DNA from: Acanthamoeba castellanii str. Neff
Taxonomy: Eukaryota; Discosea; Longamoebia; Acanthamoebidae
DNA length: 22,630 bases
Assembly (NCBI RefSeq): GCF_000313135.1
Contig: NW_004457265.1
Coordinates: 119,964-142,593, forward strand
Direction: 5' to 3'
Under the pieces are notes generated by a model, which worked only from the letters and a program-made list of their open reading frames with translations, ran no database searches and had not been told where the DNA came from. Made by a program: the position numbers and the translations under genes. Shown here one piece after another: positions 10,148 through 20,230 of this stretch. Positions within the stretch are counted from its first letter, which is position 1. Every line of letters starts with the position of its first letter.

Positions 10148-10469
10148 AGGTTGATCGGATCCTTCTCCGGCGCATGTCAATTGGCTTTTGATAAAGGTAA
10201 AACATCCCTCCTCCGTCGCTTATGGAAGCTGGGTTTGCTGCCTGATGATAATACAACAGACAAACCACTGAGAGATTCTCTGAATTAAAACTAAATCACT
10301 CCACTCTGATTCAAACACCGTTTCATTTCCTCCCAAAGCTTTATCTCGCCTCATGTCTCATTCACACACTCGGCACTCACTCACCTTTCTTTTCCCTTTC
10401 TTTACAGGTACGGTGACACTTCCCGAAGTACAAGATTCTAATGTTATCTTGCACATCTCTGTTGAATAA
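10148..10469 (+). other. Orphan two-exon coding fragment or 5'-UTR exons
   Basis: Acceptor ctctcag is followed by an open stretch 10150-10197 (IGSFSGACQLAFDK) and donor gtaaaac. After a T-rich acceptor tttctttacag comes 10409-10469, TVTLPEVQDSNVILHISVE, then TAA 10467-10469. Phase is kept across the intron, and AATAAA at 10465-10470 overlaps the stop. I found no upstream coding exon on this strand before the head of the opposing gene at 10069. It may be the 3' remnant of a gene, or spliced 5'-UTR of the Roco-like gene whose ATG lies 204 nt downstream. Confidence 0.3.
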
Positions 10470-10491
10470 ATCTTTCAATCTGATACCAGCA

Positions 10492-10499
10492 TGACGTCA
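10492..10499. promoter_or_regulatory. CRE-like palindrome TGACGTCA
   Basis: A perfect TGACGTCA, the octamer bound by CREB/ATF bZIP factors in other eukaryotes, lies 181 nt upstream of the Roco-like ATG at 10673. An 8-mer can occur by chance; only its location supports it. Confidence 0.25.
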
Positions 10500-10618
10500 A
10501 TACATTTTGGAGAAGTCGTTCCACCTTTCTGTCCGACGCAACAGGAACAGGGACGATCGGGCAATAAGCGATCCCCGTGGCATCACTCCCCTGGGGACTG
10601 GTGGCTTGTGTGGCCAGC

Positions 10619-10670
10619 GACACACCACACACACGACACACAACACACACACACGCAACACCCCACACAA
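10619..10670 (+). repeat. CA-rich leader upstream of the Roco-like start
   Basis: Nearly uninterrupted ACACACA-type sequence with a few G and C interruptions ends 3 nt before ATG 10673. Long minus-strand frames antisense to it are shadows. Confidence 0.8.
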
Positions 10671-10672
10671 AC

Positions 10673-13600
10673 ATGGAAGAGGAGAAGACCGAGGTGGCAT
10701 CACCTGGAGAGGAGCCGCCAACTGTGATGGAAGAAGAACAACCACAAAGAGAAGAAGGGGGCAAAGGCAAAGATGAAGGTAAAGATGAAGGGGGGGAGCC
10801 AGAAGGTCCCTGGCGCCACCGCGACGACCGTAGCATGCTGTTGAGTGAGGCCGAGAAGGAGCGAACCTTCATGTTCGCCTCCCAGCGCCTCATCTTTCGG
10901 CCAGGGGGCGCCTCAAGTACCACACCAGCCGGTTGGGCTCTGGGCAGCGCCACCCGGGGCGAGCGCGCCGCCACCTTCCTGCCCTCTGCCTCGCCGGCGG
11001 CGTCTTCTTCCCCTTCGGCCCCACTCTGGGGGGCACGGCCCGCGGTGACGGCGTCGGGCGGAGCGCCCACGCGACAGGGCGCCATTCTTCTGTCGCGCGA
11101 ACGTACCGCCTCGCCCACTCCCACCTCGCCCAGGGATGGCGACAAAGAAGAAGAAAACGGCACAACAAAGAACGAAAGCGAAGAAAAGAACGAAAGCGAC
11201 GAAGAGGTGCAGGGGCAAGAGGAGGAAAGAGAGAAGGCAGGAGCGACGGCGACGGCGGGCGAGCAGCTGCTGGACGTGTCGGAGGAGACCGAGCAGCAGA
11301 GGGAGCCGTGCCCAGACGGGGTGGACTGCCGGAGCGAGGACCCGCGCCACTTCATCCTCTTCCTCCACACCGCGCGCGACGAGTTCGCGGAGCCGTCGGC
11401 GTCGCCGCCGGCCTTGTTCAGGAACCGCTCCATCCTGTTCACCTCCAGCTTCGACGCTCTGCAGCCCATCACGACCAGCGAAAAGGAGATGCCGTCGAAC
11501 AATGACAGCAACGACGCGCTGACAGCCAAGCGCGCGCTGCTGCGGCGGTCGACCAGCTTCGATTCGGGCCTCAAGCGCGAGATCTCGTTTTCCAGCCTCG
11601 GCGGCGGCCTGGCAGCGGTGGGTCCGAGCGGGTCGTCCGACAACAGCGAAAAGAGCGGGTGGCTGCACAAGCGAGCCGCCCTGCGCAAGGTCTGAAGCTT
11701 TCGCGCTCGTGTGGACTGATGGTTGTCTCCTCGCTCCTGACATCTCGCCGTGTGTCGTGCGTGTCGTGTGCCGCAGAACTGGGTGTGCTATTGGTTTGTG
11801 TTGCGGCCGCAGACGAGGCAGCTGTTGTACTACAAGGCCCGGGCGGACACGACGGCGCAGGGCAAGGGTCCCGAGGGATCGGTGTGGCTGGATGACGCCA
11901 GCACCCTCCCCGCGCCCGAATCCGACGACCGCGCTCACTGCTTCCGCCTCTGCACGCCGCGCAAGACGCTCCAGCTCTCGGCTCTGGGTACGCCCACACG
12001 GCTCTGGCTGCTGTCTCTCTTGGACTCATCGCGCTGCTCTGTTTGTATTACCGCCACCTGCTTGTAGACGAAGAATCCAAGTGGAGCTGGATCAGGGCCA
12101 TCACCGTGGTGCGCATCCACTCCTCTCTCGAACTCTTCATAGCGTTTGTCGCGTGCTGTGTGGGCGTTGCTGATCTGTTGTGTGCAGGCTGCTTCGCGAG
12201 GGATGAAGTCCCCGCCGAGCGGTGACCAATCGCCGCTGGTGTTCGGGAAGGGTCTCAAGGCCAGCGGCAACGGCAGCCTGTTCGACTTCTCCACGTCCTT
12301 TCGGCAGCTGCCCGAGGCGTCGCGCACGCCGGGCGGCGAGGAGGCCGACAAGCAGTACAACGCAGAGCGCGAGCGGCAGGAGAAGAAGCGAAAGGAGAAG
12401 AAGAAGCGCGAGAAGGAGAAGAACTACGCCAAGGAGTACGGGCGGAAGATCGACTGGACCGGGCGCGACCTCAAGGTCCTCCCGGAGAAGCTCTACGAGT
12501 TCGCCAACTTCGACGGGCTCACGAAGCTGGTGGTCCGGGCCAACCAGCTGTCGGCCTTCCCGGGCGAGCTCTCCATGCTCCGCGGCCTCACCTACCTGGA
12601 CTACTCCGAGAACCTCATCAAAGGTGCGTCCACACGCCCGGCCTTTCCCTTGGAATGCGAGGCATACATTCGCGCTGACATCGGTTATGTGTTGTGTTGT
12701 GTTGTGTTGTGTTGTGTGTCGTGTGGTGTCCGCAGAGCTGCCCAAGGAAATGGGAGCGATGTATCGATTGAAGGAGCTGTACCTCGAGTCGAACCGACTG
12801 GAGCGCTTGCCGCCAGAGCTGGGCAAGCTCACACGCCTCCGGGTGCTCAACATAGGAAACGTGCGTAATCTCCTTACCCCCCCTTAGCGCTCGTTGTTGA
12901 TCGCTGTGATTCCTCACTCGGTTGTTTGCTGTGCGCAGGGTCAAGACTGGTATAACGTGGTGGAGGCTCAGCGTTCGGCCAACAAGATCCGGAGCCTGCC
13001 CGACGAGATCGCCCAGCTGGCCCACCTACGCTCGTTCGACTGCAGCAACAACGCCATCTCCGCCATTCCGCCCGGCTTCTTCGACAACTGCACCAAGCTC
13101 GTCAAGCTGGACCTAACCGGCAACCAGGTACTCACTCGCCCGAGTTGTACTGTAGCTCTCGTCGGTGGAGGAGACGCTTATGGTGTGTGTGTGTGTTCAC
13201 TGGCTTGGCGTGGTGCGGTGAAAGATTGTGCGACTGCCGGGCAGCCTGGGCCGGCTCGTGCAGCTGGAGAAGCTGCTGGTCTCGCACAACAAGATCGAGG
13301 AGCTGCCGCCGCAGGTTGGCTGGTTGCGTCAGCTCAAGCTGCTCCACCTGGTCGATAACAAGCTCAGCCGACTTCCGCCCCAGGTACGCGTAATCCTCAC
13401 ACACACACATACACACACACCGCACGCACGCACGCACGCACGCACAACACGTAGTGTATTATTGTAACCGATCGGTCGGTGGACAGGTTGGGCACTGCAG
13501 CCGGCTGGAGCAGCTCTACATGGAAGACAACCCCATCAAAGACCCACCGCGTCACGTCTTCAAGCTCGAGCTCACCGAGCTTCTTCTCTATCTCAGCGTA

Positions 13601-14685
13601 CAGCTCTGCATCCCCGTTCCTCCGCCTTTCGGGCGGCCTTAGATTTCTCCCACGTCTCGCTCACCGCACACGCACGCGCAGGATTTGGGCAAAGGAGAGG
13701 AGCAGTGCTTCCGCACGCGCGTGGTGCTGTTCGGAGACGACGACAAGGACAAGCTGTTCAAGGCGATCGACGGGAAGGGGCGCTACCGCCGGTGAATCGC
13801 TCGCCATCGCCACCACCACGCTGAAGATCAAACACGGCCTCCTTCCTGCAGGTAACCCACCGTCTTCAGCTTCATCTTCGTGTGCGTGTGCGGTGGTGCG
13901 TGTGCGTGTGGGAGAGGTGGTCTAAGCCGAGCTATGATTATCAGGTGTCAATCCGACGCTCGATGTGTGGAGCTTCGCCAGCGAGCTCAGCCGGCCGATG
14001 CTGGATCCAGAGGCGCTGCTGCCGCGGCTGTTCATGACCGACGAGGTGGTGGTGATCCATTGCCATCCGCTTCGACGCCATCGACGCCGACACCCTGGCC
14101 AAGTGGTTCGCCATGCTGCGCGCCAACTCCCCGCGATCGCCCGTGGTCGTGCTGGCCTGCGCCGCGCAGCCGTTCCCGCCGGCCCAGCACCGCGAGATCG
14201 TGGCCGACCTGAAGGCCAAGTGCGACCGTGAGCGGGGCGACCTCAACGTGGCGCTGGTCGACCTGCTCAGCGTCAAGGGCAACAAGGACCTCAAGGCGCT
14301 GGTGCCCGTGCTGGTCGACATCGCGCTGCGGCATGTCAGGCCCATGGGCCGCCCCGTACAGCGCGGCCTGCACCAGCTCGAGCAGATCCTGGGCAGCAGC
14401 TGCGTTGACACGAGCAGCTCGACGGCCAGCCTGCCCACTCTGCTCCTGGCGCCCGGCGGCAGCGACGGAGTCCAGGGACCGGTCATGGGGATGGACGCGT
14501 GGGCCGAGCTGTGCGCGCTGTGCGGGGTGGCGACCGACGAGCAGCAGGCGCACGCGCTCAAGGTGCTGGCCTCGTGGGGCGTCCTGGTGCACGTGCCGGC
14601 CGGGATGATGGCCAAGGAGGCCTTCATCGTGCCCTCTGCGCCGTGGCTGCTGGCGCAGCTCACCACCTACGACGCCGCCTCCTAG
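10673..14685 (+). CDS. PH-LRR-Roc-COR (Roco-like) protein with decayed GTPase motifs
   Basis: ATG 10673 follows a CA-rich leader. Exons: 10673-11689, 11777-11987, 12068-12108, 12188-12623, 12736-12860, 12939-13127, 13225-13383, 13487-13597, 13682-13851, 13945-14685 (TAG), about 1066 aa. Residues 1-325 are low-complexity, with an acidic Glu/Lys tract and an RRSTSFDSG motif. A PH domain spans about 327-425 (SGWLHKRAALRK, NWVCYWFVLRP, KWSWIRAIT). A Lys/Glu coiled stretch precedes about eight LRRs at roughly 500-750 (LKELYLESNRLERLPPELG, LEKLLVSHNKIEELPPQVG). A Roc-like segment follows (RVVLFGDDDKDKLFKAI), then a COR-like tail (LKVLASWGVLVHVPAG, PSAPWLLAQL). Walker A GxxxxGKS/T, the DxxG switch and the N/TKxD motif are all missing. 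No kinase follows COR. Two single-base excesses, at GGGG 13777-13780 and near 14060, must be skipped to stay in frame. A membrane-recruited scaffold is inferred. Confidence 0.78.
12689..12718 (+). repeat. GTTGT pentanucleotide repeat in an intron
   Basis: Five to six tandem GTTGT units sit in intron 12624-12735 of the Roco-like gene, close to its cgcag acceptor. Confidence 0.85.
13398..13445 (+). repeat. (CA)n-(CGCA)n repeat in an intron
   Basis: A CA run with one T interruption changes to about six CGCA units inside intron 13384-13486 of the Roco-like gene. Confidence 0.9.
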
Positions 14686-14819
14686 ACGTGCCCTCCACAT
14701 TTGTAACTCGTATGGAAGTAAGGCAATAACACCTCTTTGTACATCATCATCATCATCATGGTGATCGCAGGAGTACAAGACGAGAGGCCATCATCTGCTG
14801 GCACTCGGGGGAAGCTCTC

Positions 14820-15926
14820 TCACCAGGCGAGCTGCTGGCCATCGAAATTGAAGAAGGAGCCGTTGTCGTCCTTCTTCAGTCCCTGCAGCACGCTCACGAT
14901 GCCCTTGGCGCTCTTTCCAAAGTGAAAAAAGGCGGCGCACAGTGAGCTCTCACTGTCTGCTCAAGAAACGTGAAAAAGAGGAAGAGGACAGGCTGGGAGG
15001 CACCTGCTCGGGCGTCACCGGTGGCTTCCTTCCGTGGGAACTGCCCAACTCTGTCTGCACCCAGCCTGCACATCCAGCAGCACACGTGCGTGGTGGGAAC
15101 AGAGCTCGAGGAGCGTTCGCCTGGAGGTTGGCAGGTGGGGGAGGGATACCAGGATGGATGGCAATGTGGATGCACTCGTCGGCATGCTCCACGGCAAAAC
15201 ACTTCGTGAGCATGTTGAGGGCGGCCTTGCTCACCCTGTACGAAGCCGACGTCGCTCCTCCTCGCGAAATGTCTGCATGAATAAATAACAACAATAATAA
15301 ATAATAATAAATAAATAACCGAAACAAACAATGAATGTTCTGTGGCTCACCTTGGTAGAGCGAGATGGAGCCCATGCGCGAGGACACGTTGACGACCTTG
15401 GGCAGCGCCGAGGCCAATGATGATGATGATGAGGAAGCGAGGAGGAGGGGATAGAAGGTCTGGGTCACGAGCATGGGGCCGACCACGTTGGTGGTGAACA
15501 CACTCTGCATGTCCTCCGCGGTGGCCTCCAGCACAGGCTCGTCAGGGTGCTTGGCCGTGGCCACGCCGGCGTTGTTGATGAGCACGTCCAGCGAAGTCAG
15601 GCCCAGCTCGCCCGTCACCGTGGCCAGCGCCGCCGTCACGCTCCGCCCGTCGCTCACGTCCAGTGGGACCACGCCCAGCAAGCGGCCGCTGCCGACACCG
15701 CTGCCGGGTGTGCAGCAGGTCCTGCAGGCCGGTGGAGGTGGCCGGCGCCCGGCAAGTGGCCACCACAGCGTAGCCCTCTCCCAGCAGCTCCTTCACCTGT
15801 GGCCATTGGCATACGGGGGGGGGAAGGCTTTGTTTTGTGTAGCAGGGGGGGGGAGGATGGGGTACAGCAGTGTACCAGCTGCAGGCCAATCCCGCGAGAG
15901 GCGCCAGTGACTAGTGCGGTCTTCAT
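14820..15926 (-). CDS. Short-chain dehydrogenase/reductase, C-factor/sniffer type
   Basis: Minus strand. Start ATG 15926-15924 is chosen because MKTALVTGASRGIG is the usual SDR opening. Exons: 15926-15876, 15796-15351, 15272-15150, 15065-15004, 14912-14820 (TGA), about 257 aa, normal for a classical SDR. The cofactor motif TGASRGIG is at residues 8-15. NNAG follows VTGELGLTSLDVLI. The active site is complete: Asn in TTNVVGPMLVTQ, Ser in VVNVSSRMGSISLY, Tyr and Lys in SYRVSKAAL. HPGWVQTEL and a C-terminus ending FFNFDGQQLAW match the carbonyl-reductase-like C-factor/sniffer group, which uses NAD(P)H in the cytosol; the substrate is unknown. A serine run (LLLASSSSSSLAS) is inserted before the active-site Ser. 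Exon 2 contains one base too many at about 15700-15716 (LLHT to GSGVGSGRLLGVV). It is convergent with the Roco-like gene (134-nt gap). Confidence 0.85.
14939..14956. other. 8-bp intronic inverted repeat
   Basis: ACAGTGAG-CT-CTCACTGT, perfect 8-bp arms, lies in the last intron (14913-15003) of the dehydrogenase gene. It is a second intron of this window with a hairpin near the acceptor side. Confidence 0.6.
15815..15853 (+). repeat. Two G9 tracts in a short intron
   Basis: Runs of nine G at 15815-15823 and 15845-15853 lie 21 nt apart in the first intron (15797-15875) of the dehydrogenase. They are C tracts on the sense strand, possibly serving as polypyrimidine sequence. A G10 run occurs at 17605-17614 in an intron of the receptor gene. 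Confidence 0.85.
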
Positions 15927-16672
15927 GTGAGCGGTGTGGATGTGTGCAATGGCCATTCTGCGCCGCACTGCACTGCGCCTTTTGGTTTTTGAAGACGCGC
16001 GTTCGAATCCAAACGGCTGGTTTTTCTCAAATTAATCGTACCGTACTGGCCGAGGGACCTCAATTCCGAGACCGGCCTCAGAGGCACTGCCGTGGCTGTG
16101 GGCAAAGAGTGTAGGCCAGAGGGCGCTTAGGTTCGAGGAAGGAGGACTGAGATCTGACGCGTCGGGGCTCGCAGCGGGTTGTGCTGGGGCGCCCGCCACC
16201 CACATCCGAGGGCGAGCTGACGGGTCAAGGTTGCACTCTCCTCTGCTGCCTGCACTCTACCACCTGGTCGGTTTGCAGAGATGGTTCAGTCGGAGTCGCC
16301 CGCCTGTGGGTCGGTTGGAGAAGGCCTCCCTCCTTGTTGCCGTCCTTGCCTGGGTCGTTCCGAAACTGATTGTTTCTGTCATGACCCCAAGAGTGCCAAA
16401 TTTCGCACCAACCGGATCCACTGGTGGCGGGAGCACCAGACTGGTTTTGGGTCCTCGTCGATCTGTTCACCCGCGGGACGAGAACAGACAGCAGGTCACA
16501 CAGGGCTCAGCGCCAGCCTTGTGCGACGACCACCGAAGGAGGCCCCCATTTCCTATTCACACCAACATCATAACATCATCCTTTCGTTCTTTATTCTGTT
16601 TTGCGGCACACCTTGCGAGCACACTCCTGTCCACCACTACCCAACTCTCAGAGCCAGCAGCAACCACGGACC
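15927..16672. promoter_or_regulatory. Head-to-head intergenic region between dehydrogenase and receptor
   Basis: About 746 nt separate the divergent starts at 15926 (-) and 16673 (+). I see no ORF with protein sense, no TATA-type box near either start, and no recognisable RNA gene. The last 110 nt before ATG 16673 are C/T/A-rich, like other leaders in this window. It must hold both promoters, possibly shared; no specific site can be supported. Confidence 0.4.
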
Positions 16673-19600
16673 ATGCGCTGCCTGGCACTGTGGATCGCGT
16701 TTGCCTGCCTGTGCCTGAGCACCGGTACGATGCTTGTCGCCTATTATGTTCGCAGCCCTAAGAAGAGAGTCAGTCTGCTGACTTTGGGTTTATGATCTTA
16801 GGTGTGGTGGGCGATCAACTGTACGGAGGGGGGTCAAGCAGCGTGGTGAGCCTCTTCACAACATGGGCGGCCAATTATCCCTACAACACTGATAGCGTGA
16901 GCATCGGGTACTCGGAGGCTGACACCGCGACGGCCCAGGCGAGCTACGAGCTGGGCCTCATAGACTTCGTCAGCCTCGACAGCCCCGTGAACTCGAGCAC
17001 CCTCGCCGGCCTCCGGTCCATGCAGCTGCCCATCGCCGGCGGTGCCATCGTGGTGAGCTACAACCTGGCCGGCTACCTCACCCCCGGCGTCGACGCCCTC
17101 TACCTGGACCTGCCCACCCTTGCCGCCATCTGGATGGGCTCCATAACCAGGTGACACCTTTAGCCTAGCTTGATAGATGACGGCCTGTGACTGACGTTTG
17201 ATGATCAACCGTTGTTTGTTTGCTTGTTTTTCATGTTGATCATTGCATTATTTTATTTATTGTGTTTGACTTCTGACCGGGCGTGGTGGTGGCTGCGACG
17301 CAGTTGGAATGACTCGCGTATTGCGAGCCTCAACACGCCGGCCGTGGCTGCCCTGCTGCCGTCACTCAACATTGAGCTCGCGTTACGCAGCACGTCCTCG
17401 CTCGGCCTCAACGCAGTTTTCGCCCGCGCCCTCTCCGCGGTCGACCCCTCCTTCTCCGCTGCGCTTGCCGCCGCCGGTGGCCACCTCGAAGGCCTGGCCA
17501 ACAATGCCGTCGTCTTCCCCAACACCACCTCCGCCCTCACCAGCGTCAAGGTCTTCCCCCCAAATCTTTTTTTCTCTTCTTCACCAATCTTGGAGTGCCC
17601 TAACGGGGGGGGGGTGGTTGTGGAAGTGCAGGCGACTGTGGGAAGCATGACCATCAGCAGTTGGGCGGCGGCCAAGAGCGCGGGCACGACCTTCGCATCG
17701 ATGGTGAACCGCGCTGGAAAGAAGGTGGCGCCGTCGACGGCCTCGGTGCAGGCTGCCATGTACGACTACCGAGCTATCTTTGACAGCGGCGCGCAGGCGG
17801 CCGACATCTTCAACGGCAACGGGACGGCGTCGTGGCCCCTGGCCTACCTGCAGTACGTGGTGCTGAACAAGAACGTGAGCACCCTGGCCTGCTCGCCGAT
17901 GCAGAACCTTCTGCTCTTCCTGAGCTGGACGCAGATGAACGACTACGCCATCAGCCTCTCCAACGCGCAGTTCTTCCCGGCCCTGGTGACCAACCTCCAG
18001 AAGCTCTTCGTCGATTCTCTGGAGACCGTCGGCTGCTCCAACGGCGCGCAAGCGCTCCAGACCGCAGTGCTGCTCGGCGTGGGCAGCCCACAGCCGCTCT
18101 TCTCCGCCTGGGCGTATGTTCTCCACCACTACCACTATCATTATTATCTGGGATTTGTGGCCTAACTTGACGCTGATCGTGTGTTGGGCTGTCACCACCA
18201 CCACCACCACCAACAGGAGCTCGTACCCTTCTTCCACCTTCCTCGTCAAGTACTACCAGCAAACGACAACGCCGCAGTTACGGAGATGACGGCCCAGGAC
18301 GTGGACTTTGGCGTCACCGCTGTCGGCCTCACTGACGCCGGTACATTCATCTTTCACCACGACAGTGACCACTATCACCGCACCTTCCACGCTCGCACGG
18401 TTGCAGCTGCCGTAATCAAACTCAAACTTTTTTGTACCTTGCAGAATCTGCGGCGATGCCCGACGTGGTGCTGTTCCCGGCGGTGGCCTCGCCAGTCGTT
18501 CCGGCCTACAACCTGCCGGAGCTCCTCGGCAAGCCGCCGCTGGTGCTCAACTTTCAGATCCTGAGCGACATCTACCTGGCGCACATCAGCCACTGGAACG
18601 ACTCGGCCATCGCCGCCCTCAACCCCGGCGTGACCTTGCCCAACCAGCCCATCTACGTCATCGTGCAGAACATGTCGTCGGTCAGCAATTTCCTGGCCAC
18701 CTCGGCCCTGGCCGGCACAGTGCCCGAGTTCAACACCACGGTACGCCTGACAAAACGCAGCACGTGATCTAGGCAACGGCTGACCTACGTTTCGGTGCAT
18801 GGTTGTCTGCACCAGGTGGGTGCGGGGTACCAGGTCAACTTCCCGGTCGCGAACACCAGCCGTTGCATTGTCACGCCATCGACCAACGTGCCTGACTTGC
18901 TCGCCGCCAATCGCTATTCGTTCGCCTTCTGGTCCTACTACCCCGTTCTCCAGAAGCGCGTGCTTCAGTCCGCGTCGCTGGTTAACCTGGCCGGAACGTG
19001 CGTAACATTGCAACCCAGCCTTCCTTTGATCATACTCACTTCCCGGGTCACTGTGTTGTGTGTGTTATGCAGAGGCGTGGTATCGCCAGGTACGAAATCT
19101 GTAGCCTCGGCGCTCAACGACTTTGGTGCCTCGACCAAATTCACCAATCTGTTACTGGGTGCGTCCTGCCGTCTTCTTCACACCTTTTGTGTAAACGTTC
19201 GGCACATAGTTGATATCTGAAATCTATTCTCACTTTGGCAAAACACAGGTAAAAGCAACGAGAGCTGGCCCATCGCCACGGTGATATCGGTCATGGTCCT
19301 TCGTACGCAAATGAAGAACTGTGATAAGGCCGCAGCATTGGCCGATTGGATACTGTGGACACAGACCAGCACGCTCGCCTCGCAGGTGGCCGGCCATTTC
19401 GGCCAAACGACGGCCAGCATGGCTTCGGTCATGAAGAAGGTACACTTGTACAAATCACGCCAACGACTTGTGCGTTTGTTTTTTACTGACACACACTTCC
19501 GCCGTGCGTGCGTGTCACCTATATAGATTGTGTTAACAGAGCTGACAACGTTGACGTGCGACGGCATTCACGTGAGCAGCGTCCACGGCTGCGTTAAAGA

Positions 19601-20195
19601 CGGTGTACTCTGCAACGACGTCGGCACATGCGTCAACCAGGCGTGCGTATGTAACTCAGGCTGGACGGGCGAATTCTGCCAGGAAGTCGTGAGTTCCAGT
19701 TCTGGCAGCAGTGACCTGGCGCTCCCCATCGCCCTCGGTACCACACTTGCACGCTTCACAAACAGCGATCGGAGATCTCTTGACTTACCATCGAATGTGT
19801 GGGATGGCAGCTGTGATCATTCCGATAGTGGTGCTCCTGGTGCTGCTCTTGGCGATCTTCTTTTGCTGCCTGCTCTTCTTCGTGCGCAAGTCGCGCGTGC
19901 ATGATGACTGGTCCATCAACTTCGAGGAGCTCGAGCTGCAGGACCTTCTGGGTGCTGGCGGATATGGCGAGGTACCTTTTCTTTCCTCTTGCGCGCATCT
20001 TTCACGCCACAAAAGCTCTGGTCACCAACGGTGGTGGTACTACTTGTCGTGATCCAGGTGTACAGAGCAGTGTGGAAAGGAACTGAGGTCGCCGTCAAGG
20101 TGATGTCCTCCAAGGACGTGACTAAGGACATGGAGAGAAACTTCAGGGAGGAGGTGAGCCTGATGACCTTGTCCCAACTGGTATTGTGGCCTCAC

Positions 20196-20230
<35 letters not shown>

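Noticed and set aside
10444..11938. Long minus-strand open frames of 414 and 341 codons
   Set aside because: They are antisense to the first exons of the Roco-like gene, are low-complexity (Ser- and Arg-rich), and reflect GC-rich codon use of the true plus-strand exons.
14032..14778. Minus-strand open frames of 248 and 241 codons opposite the COR-like exon
   Set aside because: Shadow frames: the plus strand encodes the recognisable COR-like tail ending at TAG 14683-14685.
16001..16010. GTTCGAATCC, matching the tRNA B-box/T-loop consensus
   Set aside because: Flanking bases do not form a T-stem (gcgcg versus ccaaa), and no A-box, anticodon arm or acceptor stem can be placed upstream on this strand or on the other.
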